Shown here piece by piece: positions 54,600 through 62,502 of a stretch of DNA of 64,000 nt. The position numbers and the translations under genes are program-made. Position 1 is the stretch's first letter; each line of letters starts with the position of its first letter. The notes under the pieces are model-generated. The model made no database searches. It saw nothing but the letters and a program-made list of their open reading frames with translations, and was not told the DNA's origin. The DNA is taken from positions 62,001-126,000 of the forward strand of contig JAVERC010000003.1 in assembly GCA_034007295.1 (NCBI GenBank), given 5' to 3'. This DNA is from JACKCP01 sp034007295. Its GTDB lineage: Bacteria > Desulfobacterota > Desulfobacteria > Desulfobacterales > JACKCP01.

Positions 54600-55619
54600 A
54601 TGAGTAAAATTCTTGTTACAGGCGGAGCAGGCTACATAGGAAGTCATACCTGTGTTGAGCTTTTGAGTTCAGGTTATGAAGTTGTTGTGGTAGACAACCT
54701 TGAAAATTCCAGTAAAAAGGCAATTGAACGTGTTGAAAGCATCACAGGTAAAAATCTGGATTTAGTTATCGGAGATATTCGTGACGAAAAAATTCTTGAT
54801 AAAATTTTTAAGAATCAAATGGTTGACTCAGTAATTCATTTCGCAGGATATAAGGCTGTTGGTGAATCTGTTGAATTTCCCCTGAAATATTATGAAAACA
54901 ATGTATCTGGCACAATTTTTCTTTTGGAAAAAATGAAGGAGTACAATGTAAAAAATATTGTATTCAGCTCATCTGCAACTGTTTACGGTGATCCCCATGA
55001 AGTTCCAATTAAGGAGGACTTTCCTTTAAAGCCTTATAATCCATACGGCAAGACAAAAAGAATGGTTGAGATGATTCTTGAAGATATTTATGAGTCCGAC
55101 AAATCATGGAATATCGGCCTTTTAAGGTATTTCAATCCGGTAGGAGCACATGAAAGCGGTCTAATAGGAGAAGATCCAAGGGGAATTCCAAATAATCTTA
55201 CTCCATATATTACTCAGGTTGCTGTTGGAAAATTGAAAAAACTTTCTGTATTTGGAAATGATTATCCAACAAAAGACGGAACAGGTGTAAGGGATTTTAT
55301 TCATGTAAAAGACCTTGCACTTGGTCATGTCAAAGCAATTGAAAAAATAATGGAAAAACCAGGGCTTTTTTCGGTTAATTTAGGAACAGGAAAAGGCTAT
55401 TCTGTTTTAGAGGTTTTAAAGGCATTTGAAAAGGCATGTAAAAAGGAAATTCCATATTCAATTGAGGCAAGAAGGGCTGGTGATATTGCAAAATGCTATG
55501 CTGATACAAATTTAGCAAAAAATTTTTTAAATTGGGAAGCAATGTTTGGGATAGAAAAAATGGCAGAAGATGCCTGGAACTGGCAGAAAAATAATCCTGA
55601 CGGATATGGGGATAACTGA
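54600..55619 (+). CDS. galE: UDP-glucose 4-epimerase
   Basis: A 339-aa extended SDR enzyme interconverting UDP-glucose and UDP-galactose in the cytoplasm, supplying sugar donors for polysaccharide synthesis. The NAD-binding GGAGYIGSH is at residues 8-16, VDNLENSS follows, and the catalytic pair Tyr149-x3-Lys153 lies in YNPYGKTK with the SSSAT serine region at 123-127. RYFNPVGAHESGLIGEDP and VRDFIHVKDLA are GalE-typical. It starts a short operon with the SUI1 and tautomerase genes. Confidence 0.96.
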   Translation: MSKILVTGGAGYIGSHTCVELLSSGYEVVVVDNLENSSKKAIERVESITGKNLDLVIGDIRDEKILDKIFKNQMVDSVIHFAGYKAVGESVEFPLKYYENNVSGTIFLLEKMKEYNVKNIVFSSSATVYGDPHEVPIKEDFPLKPYNPYGKTKRMVEMILEDIYESDKSWNIGLLRYFNPVGAHESGLIGEDPRGIPNNLTPYITQVAVGKLKKLSVFGNDYPTKDGTGVRDFIHVKDLALGHVKAIEKIMEKPGLFSVNLGTGKGYSVLEVLKAFEKACKKEIPYSIEARRAGDIAKCYADTNLAKNFLNWEAMFGIEKMAEDAWNWQKNNPDGYGDN

Positions 55620-55621
55620 AT

Positions 55622-55981
55622 ATGAATCTGGTTTATTCAACAGAATCTGGTAAAATTTGTAAAGTCTGTAAAAAACCTCAAGCTGAATGTATTTGTAAAA
55701 AAAAGAAAAAGGATTTAATTCAAAATATAAATATTCCAAATGACGGAATAATAAGGCTTTTAAAAGAATCAAAAGGAAGAAAAGGCAAAGGCGTAACCCT
55801 TGTTGCAGGAATTGATAAAAATGAAGATGAACTTAAAAAAATAGCAAAGCTGTTAAAACAAAAATGCGGTTCAGGGGGAACAGTAAAAAATCATATTATC
55901 GAAATTCAGACAGACAACAGGGAAGTATTAAAGCAGGAACTTGAAAAAATGGGTTTTAAGGTTAAAATTTCAGGAGGATGA
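55622..55981 (+). CDS. yciH: YciH/SUI1-family translation factor
   Basis: A 119-aa protein with an N-terminal zinc-type cysteine cluster (Cys13, Cys16, Cys23, Cys25) and a C-terminal SUI1 domain (KGKGVTLVAGIDKNEDELKK, LKQKCGSGGTVKNHIIEIQ). This is the common bacterial layout. It begins 2 bp after galE. Confidence 0.94.
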   Translation: MNLVYSTESGKICKVCKKPQAECICKKKKKDLIQNINIPNDGIIRLLKESKGRKGKGVTLVAGIDKNEDELKKIAKLLKQKCGSGGTVKNHIIEIQTDNREVLKQELEKMGFKVKISGG

Positions 55982-55982
55982 C

Positions 55983-56210
55983 ATGCCCCATATTATTGTA
56001 AAGATGTACCCGGGAAGAAGTCTGGAGCAAAAGCAGGAGTTTGCATTAAAAATTACAGATGAGGCAGTAAAAATTCTTGGCTGTTCAGCTGATTCAGTTT
56101 CAGTCGCAATAGAAGAAATTGAGCAGGAAAACTGGAAATATCAGGTGTATTATCCAGATATAGAAGAAAAAAAAGAAACGCTTTATAAAAAGCCGGGTTA
56201 CAGCTTTTAG
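55983..56210 (+). CDS. 4-oxalocrotonate tautomerase-like protein
   Basis: A 75-aa tautomerase-superfamily protein. I choose ATG 55983, preceded by AGGAGG at 55972-55977, so that the mature chain begins with the catalytic Pro (MPHIIVKMYPGRS). An upstream in-frame start at 55941 would bury that proline. The remainder (EQKQEFALKITDEAVKILGC, DSVSVAIEEIE) is typical. The start lies 1 bp after the SUI1 stop. The physiological substrate is unknown. Confidence 0.92.
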   Translation: MPHIIVKMYPGRSLEQKQEFALKITDEAVKILGCSADSVSVAIEEIEQENWKYQVYYPDIEEKKETLYKKPGYSF

Positions 56211-56236
56211 AAAAACAACAAAAAGGATTATTCTTT

Positions 56237-56560
56237 ATGAAAAAAAAGATATTTGCATTATCAATTGTTTTTGCACTGATTTTTTTTGTTAGTCCTTTAT
56301 TTGCAGGTTTTAATTGCATCACCCATGAAAGAGGAGTCAAAATAGTCTGGTTTGGGGAAAAGGGCTATGTTGAATTCACAAAAATAAGAAATCTTACTTC
56401 AGATTTTAATGTTCTTGTTTATGCTGAAAATGAATCAAGGGTTTTGTTTTCCGGACTTCCTGTCGCTAACCAGAAAATTCAGATTCCAAAGGGAATAAAA
56501 GAGGTAGGACTTAAAATATCTTCAGGACAGGGAGAAGTCTGTTATTCAAGAGGTAATTAG
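56237..56560 (+). CDS. Small secreted protein of unknown function
   Basis: A 107-aa protein with a clear signal peptide (residues 1-23, ending PLFA) and a short beta-rich mature part (GVKIVWFGEKGYVEFTKIRN, SRVLFSGLPVANQKIQIP) with two cysteines. AAAGGA lies upstream. I do not recognise the family. Confidence 0.7.
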   Translation: MKKKIFALSIVFALIFFVSPLFAGFNCITHERGVKIVWFGEKGYVEFTKIRNLTSDFNVLVYAENESRVLFSGLPVANQKIQIPKGIKEVGLKISSGQGEVCYSRGN

Positions 56561-56672
56561 CAGCTGAAAAAAATTGAAGTTTTTGGCCAGTTATTGATTG
56601 GTTTTAAGCCAGAACTTTTATAAAAAGGTCTTTTGGATACGGGGCAGTATTGCTGATTTTATAAATTTATTT

Positions 56673-56715
56673 TTATTGGCTGATTTCCAGATATTCAATG
56701 AAAATCAGCCAATAA
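56673..56715. terminator. Hairpin between convergent genes, possible bidirectional terminator
   Basis: TTATTGGCTGATTT (56673-56686) and AAATCAGCCAATAA (56702-56715) form a perfect 14-bp stem with a 15-base loop, midway between the convergent genes ending at 56560 and 56761. Flanking U-runs are weak on both strands, so termination is likely but not certain. Confidence 0.6.
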
Positions 56716-56760
56716 AGTAAGTCAGCTTAATTAGGAAAAATTTAGTGCATGAATTAAAAT

Positions 56761-58383
56761 CTAGAATTTCCAGATAAATTCTGCAGCAAGTCTCATTGCA
56801 GTATCATCTGCTTTTGCACCCATGGCTTCAGTCACATCTTCAATAACTTCGCCTGGCAGTAAAAATGCAGCCTGTCCCTGAATAAAGGTATGTTTTGAAA
56901 GAACAAGTGTTACAATGTTATCCCATTCTGTTCCTGCATATCCTGAATCAACTATTGTTGTTTGGCCTGGTACAACAAAGTTTTTAACCATAATATCTTC
57001 ATTCCACCAGAAACTGTTAATATTTGATTTAAAGCTTAATGTTTTTTTGGGAGCAGCACTTAATCCAAGAGAAGTCATAAGCATACCCGGGTTATCGCCC
57101 CGTCCTGCACCAAGAGCACCAAAGGCAGGCTGTCCGCCTGTGTAAACAGGAGTTCCGTTTCCATGCATTTCAGGAAGAAATCCATAAAGAGTTGAACCAA
57201 ATACAAAGTTTGTGTCCGCAAGAATTGTATGTTCCCCTCCAAATATACCTGAAAATCTCTGAACATTATTTATTCCGTTGTAGCCTTCAAGTTTTCCGTC
57301 ATTTGGGTTGTCATCGCCTGAGGTATAAATAAATCCAAAATGGGGTGTAAGTTTTATTCCAAGATCAAGATTAACTGCAATATCACCTGAAAGTGCATAT
57401 GCATTTATATCATAGTCTTTGTGAAGTTTTCCGTTGTAATCTTTAAGATTTGCACCTTCTGCTTCACCAAACTGATAAACTGCTTCACCAAAAAGTTTTA
57501 TTTTTCCTATATTTCCGTTGTAATACATTCCAAGATGATGGGAATTTGTTTTTGGGTCATTTTCAATTCCAGTTTTTGTGAGAGCAGAATAAAGGTCTTT
57601 TGAACTAACATTTCTTATTTTGTCAAGTCCGTAAAAGAAATGATATTTATGTTCTTTGCTTGGATTAAATGTAAGATAACCTGCAATTAATGTTCTGTCA
57701 GAATCTTCGCTGTCTTCAAGTGTTGTAAAAGATGTCTGGAAATTGTTTTCATCAAGTTTAAAGTATCCCACATTCCAGCTTATTTTCTGATCTCCGCCTG
57801 TAATCCAGAAGCCGGGGTTATCATCAGCATAAACAAGTCCTGCTGCATATCCGTGGTCAAGCCCCCATATATCCCATCCTGCATGAAATCTCATGTTAAA
57901 GGGAAGTGCCATTGTTGCATGAAGTCTTTCAAGACCATAGTCGCTGTGATCGTCTGTTTTTCCGCCTCTTTCATCAACAGATGCTGTATCAAGGGGACGG
58001 TCAAATTCAAGAGCTGCAAAAAAGCTCCATTTTTCATCTTCCGGGACAGCATTGAATGTAAGCCTTGTTTCAGTTCTTATATGCTCATTATTGACCCAGC
58101 CGGATTCATTTGCATGATTTCTAAAAAATGAAGAGTTGAGGTTTCCGCCAAGATATCCGCCCTTGGCTTTGTCAGACATTCCAAAATCCCAGTCTGTTTC
58201 AGATGTGGGAATAATTCTTGCGTGGCCGCCAAAGCTCATCATAATGTTATTGTTTGTTTTCACACTTACTGCTGCATCCTTGTTAAGACTTAGTTCAAGG
58301 ATATCTTTTTCAGTTGTGTCAGCCAGAGCATTTGCTGTAAAAAGCATTGATAATGCAAACAGCCCGGTAATAAATTTTTTCAT
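56761..58383 (-). CDS. Porin-like outer-membrane beta-barrel protein
   Basis: A 540-aa exported protein with a signal peptide (residues 1-21, ending NALA). Barrel-type strands run throughout (WSFFAALEFDRPLDTASVDE, MRFHAGWDIWGLDHGYAAGL, HKYHFFYGLDKIRNVS), and the chain ends in Phe (AAEFIWKF), the usual outer-membrane insertion signal. GAGGAGATTTTATG gives a strong start. It may be a substrate or ion channel; specificity cannot be read. Confidence 0.85.
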   Translation of the reverse strand: MKKFITGLFALSMLFTANALADTTEKDILELSLNKDAAVSVKTNNNIMMSFGGHARIIPTSETDWDFGMSDKAKGGYLGGNLNSSFFRNHANESGWVNNEHIRTETRLTFNAVPEDEKWSFFAALEFDRPLDTASVDERGGKTDDHSDYGLERLHATMALPFNMRFHAGWDIWGLDHGYAAGLVYADDNPGFWITGGDQKISWNVGYFKLDENNFQTSFTTLEDSEDSDRTLIAGYLTFNPSKEHKYHFFYGLDKIRNVSSKDLYSALTKTGIENDPKTNSHHLGMYYNGNIGKIKLFGEAVYQFGEAEGANLKDYNGKLHKDYDINAYALSGDIAVNLDLGIKLTPHFGFIYTSGDDNPNDGKLEGYNGINNVQRFSGIFGGEHTILADTNFVFGSTLYGFLPEMHGNGTPVYTGGQPAFGALGAGRGDNPGMLMTSLGLSAAPKKTLSFKSNINSFWWNEDIMVKNFVVPGQTTIVDSGYAGTEWDNIVTLVLSKHTFIQGQAAFLLPGEVIEDVTEAMGAKADDTAMRLAAEFIWKF

Positions 58384-58653
58384 AAAATCTCCTCTTTTTT
58401 TGGTTCACTAAATTTTATTTATGAAATGCAAAGCTTAACTTTATTGCAGAACAGCTTAATTAATACAAGGTTAAAACTTGATTTTTCTGGGATTTTGAGT
58501 ACAAAAAATTACTTAAAAAAAGTGGAAAAGGTCAATTTTATTTTAAACGTTGTTTTTTATGCAATACCTGATTAATATTATCATTTTTAAAAAGACCCTC
58601 AGCAGGGAATAAGAGGTTTTATAAATATAAATAAATGTCAAAAAGAGGCCTTA
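58384..58653. other. Divergent intergenic region upstream of barrel and sigma-54 activator genes
   Basis: A 270-bp gap between two divergent starts that should contain both promoters. I see AT-rich sequence and no clear -24/-12 element. Confidence 0.5.
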
Positions 58654-60795
58654 ATGTCTAAATTTTATAGCAGTTTTTTAATCCCTTTATCAAGTATTTT
58701 CAGCTTTGCCTCAAAAACTGATAATTTGACTGATTTTTTGAATTTTTTTTTTGAAAGCAGTCATATAAATTTTTTTGATTTTGTCTTTTTAAGTAAAGAT
58801 GGTGATCTTGAGTATTATAAAAACAAGTATATTGCAATTTCTGGAGCAGAAAAAAAGGTAAAGGAAAACCTTGATTATTTTAGCCTGGCTAAAGATGGAT
58901 ACTTGAATTTTTTTAAAATCAAAAATTCCAATTTTGATAAATTGCAATATTGCATTATCAGGTCTGATAAGGTTTTAAGGTCTGAAGAAATTGAGTTTAC
59001 AAGTGTTTTTTTAGAAAAAATTTCCTTGGTTTACTCACAAATTGAGTCAGGGGTTCTAGATTTAGAAAAATTAGAAAAACTTGCAGCCAATGAAGAAATG
59101 TATAGAAGTGTTTTTGAAAACACAGGAACAGGTACAATTATAATTGATTATGAAATGCTGATTTTATATGCAAATCAAAAATTTTGCCAGCTTACAGGCT
59201 TTTCCAAGGAAGAACTGGAAAATAAAATGAAATGGTCTACTTTTGTCTACAAAGACGATGTAGGTAAAATGCAGAGCTATCACTATGGAAGAAGAAAGAA
59301 AAATAACAATATCCCTGAAGAATATGAGTGCAGGGTAATAGATAAAGAAGGCAATTTAAAATATATTTATATGAAAGTCGGAATGATACCCGGAACCGAT
59401 AAAAGCATTGCTTCATTTATGGACATTACAAACAGAAAAGAAGCTGAAATTAAATTAAAGGAAAGTAAATCCCAGCTTTCAGTTATTCTGGAAAATTTTG
59501 ACGGGCTTATTTATATAGTAAATGAAAATTATGAAATAGAATTTATGAATAAAGCACTTGAAAAGCGTGGAGGAATTAATGACGCAGGCAAGTGCTTTAA
59601 TTTTTTGCATGGGTTTGAGTCTCCGTGTCCCTGGTGTTCAATAGAAAAAGTATTTAGGGGTGAAATTGTAAAGGAAGAAATTTTCAGCCCCTATGACAAC
59701 AAATGGTACTCTTCTGTAACATCTCCCCTTTTGACTCCCTATGAAAAAATAACCAGGGCACAGACTATTCTTATAGATATAACTGAAAGAAAGCTTAATG
59801 AGGCTGTTTTAAAGGAAAATGCAGAAAATTTAAAAAATGAAAATATTAAATTAAAATCTTCCATGCGTGAAAGATACCGTCTTGGGAATATTATAGGCAA
59901 AAGTTCTAAAATGCAGGATGTTTATGAACTTATTCTAAAAGCTGCCGAGTCTAGTGCCCATGTAATAGTGTATGGAGAATCAGGTACTGGAAAAGAACTT
60001 GTTGCAGCAGAAATTCACAGGCTCAGCAAGAGAAACAAAGAAAATTTTGTACCTGTAAATTGCGGTGCAATTTCTGAAAGACTTATTGAAAGTGAATTTT
60101 TTGGATATAAAAAAGGTGCTTTTACCGGAGCAGATTCCGATAAAAAGGGTTTTCTTGACAAGGCTGACAAAGGAACTCTTTTTCTTGATGAAATAGGAGA
60201 AATCGGACTGAACATGCAGGTTAAGCTTTTGCGTGCTATAGACGGAGCAGGTTATACTCCGGTTGGAGGAACTGAAGTCAAAATTCCAGATTTAAGAATA
60301 ATTGCAGCAACAAACCGGAATTTAAAGGAACTTGTCAAGGAAAGAAATATGAGGGAGGATTTTTTTTACAGAATTCATGTTATTCCAATAAGACTTCCGG
60401 CTCTAAGGGAAAGGCTTGATGATATTCCACTTTTGACAGAGCATTTCCTGTCTTCGCTTAAGCTTGATAAAAAGCCTGAAATAACAGGAAGACTTCTTGA
60501 TTCATTTCAAAAATATGACTGGCCTGGGAATATAAGGGAACTTCAAAATATTTTAAACAGATATGCCGCAATTGGTGATCCAGGTGTTTTAAAAGGTTTT
60601 CAGGTGGTGGACAATGACGATTGTGAAGAAATTGATTTTTCGAAAAATTTATCAGATTTAATTTCAGAATTTGAACAAAGAGTAATTTTTACAGCACTTG
60701 AAAAAAACAGATGGCACAAGAATAAAACAGCAGAGTTTTTAGGTATTCACAGGAAAACTCTTTTTGAAAAAATAAAAAAATATGGAATAAAATAA
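58654..60795 (+). CDS. Sigma-54-dependent transcriptional activator with tandem PAS domains
   Basis: A 713-aa enhancer-binding protein. Residues 1-140 form an unassigned N-terminal region (possibly GAF-like). PAS domains lie at about 145-270 (YRSVFENTGTGTIIIDYEML) and 275-390 (SQLSVILENFDGLIYIVNEN). The AAA+ domain has Walker A GESGTGKE at 441-448, GAFTGA at 488-493 for sigma-54 contact, and LFLDEIGEI. A Fis-type HTH closes the protein (LEKNRWHKNKTAEFLGIHRK). The second PAS has Cys residues (FESPCPWCS), possibly for redox or metal sensing. It probably controls the CoA-transferase operon immediately downstream. Confidence 0.95.
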   Translation: MSKFYSSFLIPLSSIFSFASKTDNLTDFLNFFFESSHINFFDFVFLSKDGDLEYYKNKYIAISGAEKKVKENLDYFSLAKDGYLNFFKIKNSNFDKLQYCIIRSDKVLRSEEIEFTSVFLEKISLVYSQIESGVLDLEKLEKLAANEEMYRSVFENTGTGTIIIDYEMLILYANQKFCQLTGFSKEELENKMKWSTFVYKDDVGKMQSYHYGRRKKNNNIPEEYECRVIDKEGNLKYIYMKVGMIPGTDKSIASFMDITNRKEAEIKLKESKSQLSVILENFDGLIYIVNENYEIEFMNKALEKRGGINDAGKCFNFLHGFESPCPWCSIEKVFRGEIVKEEIFSPYDNKWYSSVTSPLLTPYEKITRAQTILIDITERKLNEAVLKENAENLKNENIKLKSSMRERYRLGNIIGKSSKMQDVYELILKAAESSAHVIVYGESGTGKELVAAEIHRLSKRNKENFVPVNCGAISERLIESEFFGYKKGAFTGADSDKKGFLDKADKGTLFLDEIGEIGLNMQVKLLRAIDGAGYTPVGGTEVKIPDLRIIAATNRNLKELVKERNMREDFFYRIHVIPIRLPALRERLDDIPLLTEHFLSSLKLDKKPEITGRLLDSFQKYDWPGNIRELQNILNRYAAIGDPGVLKGFQVVDNDDCEEIDFSKNLSDLISEFEQRVIFTALEKNRWHKNKTAEFLGIHRKTLFEKIKKYGIK

Positions 60796-60820
60796 TTAGT
60801 AGAGCGGTTAACTTCTCTAT

Positions 60821-60840
60821 TTGTAACTTTCTTGTTACAA
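60821..60840. promoter_or_regulatory. Upstream activator palindrome 1
   Basis: TTGTAACTTTCTTGTTACAA is a palindrome with half-sites TGTAAC and GTTACA separated by 6 bases. It lies 26 bp after the activator gene and about 170 bp upstream of the -24/-12 promoter, a typical place for an enhancer site of a sigma-54 activator. Confidence 0.75.
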
Positions 60841-60891
60841 AATTAAATAACTACTTGTTTTTTTGCTGTTACCTTGTTTCTTATTTTTAAT

Positions 60892-60911
60892 ATGTAACTT
60901 GGTGGTTACAT
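60892..60911. promoter_or_regulatory. Upstream activator palindrome 2
   Basis: ATGTAACTTGGTGGTTACAT has the same half-sites and the same 6-base spacing as the palindrome at 60821. Centres are 71 bp apart, near seven helical turns. A lone GTTACC half-site lies between them at 60868-60873. Confidence 0.75.
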
Positions 60912-60998
60912 CCCCTTTGTTTTTTACTCTTTCCCTGTATTCCTATAAAAACTTGTATTTACAGATGTTTGCAGGTTTTAACCGATAAACAGCGTTTG

Positions 60999-61014
60999 TG
61001 GCACAGATCGTGCA
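60999..61014 (+). promoter_or_regulatory. Sigma-54 (-24/-12) promoter for the CoA-transferase gene
   Basis: TGGCACAGATCGTGCA has the GG and GC pairs exactly 10 bases apart and matches TGGCAC-N5-TTGC except for one base in the -12 element. Transcription would begin near 61025, about 35 bp before the ATG. The adjacent sigma-54 activator gene and the two palindromes upstream support it. Confidence 0.85.
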
Positions 61015-61059
61015 ATTTCTTCTTCAGGAGATTAAACTTTTTATTCTGGAGGAGAGAGT

Positions 61060-62424
61060 ATGAATAATCGTAAAGAGTATTTAAGCAAAAAAATAAGTGC
61101 AGCTGATGCAGCAGCTTTGGTAAAATCTGGCGATTGGGTAGATTATGGTGCATTTTGTACCGCTCCGGTAACAATAGACAAATTTCTTGCAAAAAGAGCA
61201 GATGAACTTACAGGGGTTAAAGTCAGGGCAGAAGCTTTTCCAGGACAGGCAGCAGTAGCAGCTCATGGAAAAGAAGGAAGTTTTATTTATAATAACTGGC
61301 ATTTTAGCGGCGGCGACAGGAAATGCCATGATAACGGCAATTGTCATTATATTCCTTTTGTATATCACGAAGGCCCTTCTCATTTTTATGAAAAAAATTC
61401 AAAAACAAATGTATGTATTTTTGCAGCAGCACCAATGGACAGCTTTGGTAATTTTAATTATGGAATTGCAAACTCGCTGCAAAGGGCAATGATTGAAAAT
61501 GCAGACATTGTAATAGTTGAAGTTAATGAAAATATTCCTGTTTGTCTTGGCGGAGCTTCTGAATTTATAAATATTTCAGAAGTAGACTATGTTGTTGAAT
61601 CAGAAAATACACCTCTTTTAACTCTTCCAGAGCCAAAAATAACTGAAATCGATAAAAGAATTGCACAAATTATTGTTGAACAGATTCAAAATGGTTCCTG
61701 TATTCAGCTTGGCATAGGCGGAATGCCAAACGCCGTTGGAAAGCTGATTGCTCAATCTGATCTTAAGGATTTGGGTGCTCATACAGAAATGTTTGCTGAT
61801 GCATATTTAGATATGTATAAAGCAGGAAAACTTACAAATATAAATAAAGCCAAAGATAAAGGCAAATCTGTATATACATTCGCACTTGGCAGCCAGGAAT
61901 TATATGATTTTCTTCATCTTAATCCTGAGTGTGCAAGTTATGCTGTTGATTATACAAATAATCTTGCAGCAATTTCTGCAAACGAAAAAATGATTTCAAT
62001 TAACAATGCAATAGAAGTTGATCTTTACGGTCAGGTATCTTCAGAGTCTTCCGGTTTCAGACATATTACAGGAACAGGCGGACAGTTTGATTTTCATTAT
62101 GGAGCATATCACTCAAAAGGCGGCAAGGCTTTCATATGTCTTACTTCTACAGTTACAGATAAAAACGGCAATGTTAAATCAAGAATCAAGCCTATTTTTA
62201 CACCCGGAACTATTACAACTCTTCCAAGAACCATAACCCACTATATTGTAACAGAATATGGAATGGTAAATCTAAAAGGCAAATCAACATGGGAAAGGGC
62301 AGAAGCTCTTATAAGCATAGCTCATCCGGATTTCAGGGAAGAACTTATAAAAGAAGCCGAGAAGATGAAAATCTGGGTTAAAAATCCTTCTTGTGCAGTC
62401 AACTTTAAAACATCAGCTGCATGA
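61060..62424 (+). CDS. Acetyl-CoA hydrolase/CoA-transferase family enzyme
   Basis: A 454-aa cytoplasmic enzyme related to 4-hydroxybutyrate and butyryl/propionyl-CoA:acetate CoA-transferases. The likely catalytic glutamate is Glu243 in LGAHTEMFAD, and the oxyanion-hole glycines lie near 340 in GTGGQFDF; their separation (about 95 residues) fits this family. GIGGMPNAVGKL and EVDLYGQVSSES are further signatures. GGAGGAGA precedes the start. With the acyl-CoA dehydrogenase downstream it points to activation and oxidation of a carboxylic acid. Confidence 0.92.
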   Translation: MNNRKEYLSKKISAADAAALVKSGDWVDYGAFCTAPVTIDKFLAKRADELTGVKVRAEAFPGQAAVAAHGKEGSFIYNNWHFSGGDRKCHDNGNCHYIPFVYHEGPSHFYEKNSKTNVCIFAAAPMDSFGNFNYGIANSLQRAMIENADIVIVEVNENIPVCLGGASEFINISEVDYVVESENTPLLTLPEPKITEIDKRIAQIIVEQIQNGSCIQLGIGGMPNAVGKLIAQSDLKDLGAHTEMFADAYLDMYKAGKLTNINKAKDKGKSVYTFALGSQELYDFLHLNPECASYAVDYTNNLAAISANEKMISINNAIEVDLYGQVSSESSGFRHITGTGGQFDFHYGAYHSKGGKAFICLTSTVTDKNGNVKSRIKPIFTPGTITTLPRTITHYIVTEYGMVNLKGKSTWERAEALISIAHPDFREELIKEAEKMKIWVKNPSCAVNFKTSAA

Positions 62425-62502
62425 AGAGCATAATCAGCTTCATATAGCTTTAAAGATTTGAAACAAGGTGAAAGAAAAACTTTATTATGAAAGGAGCCTT
62501 AA

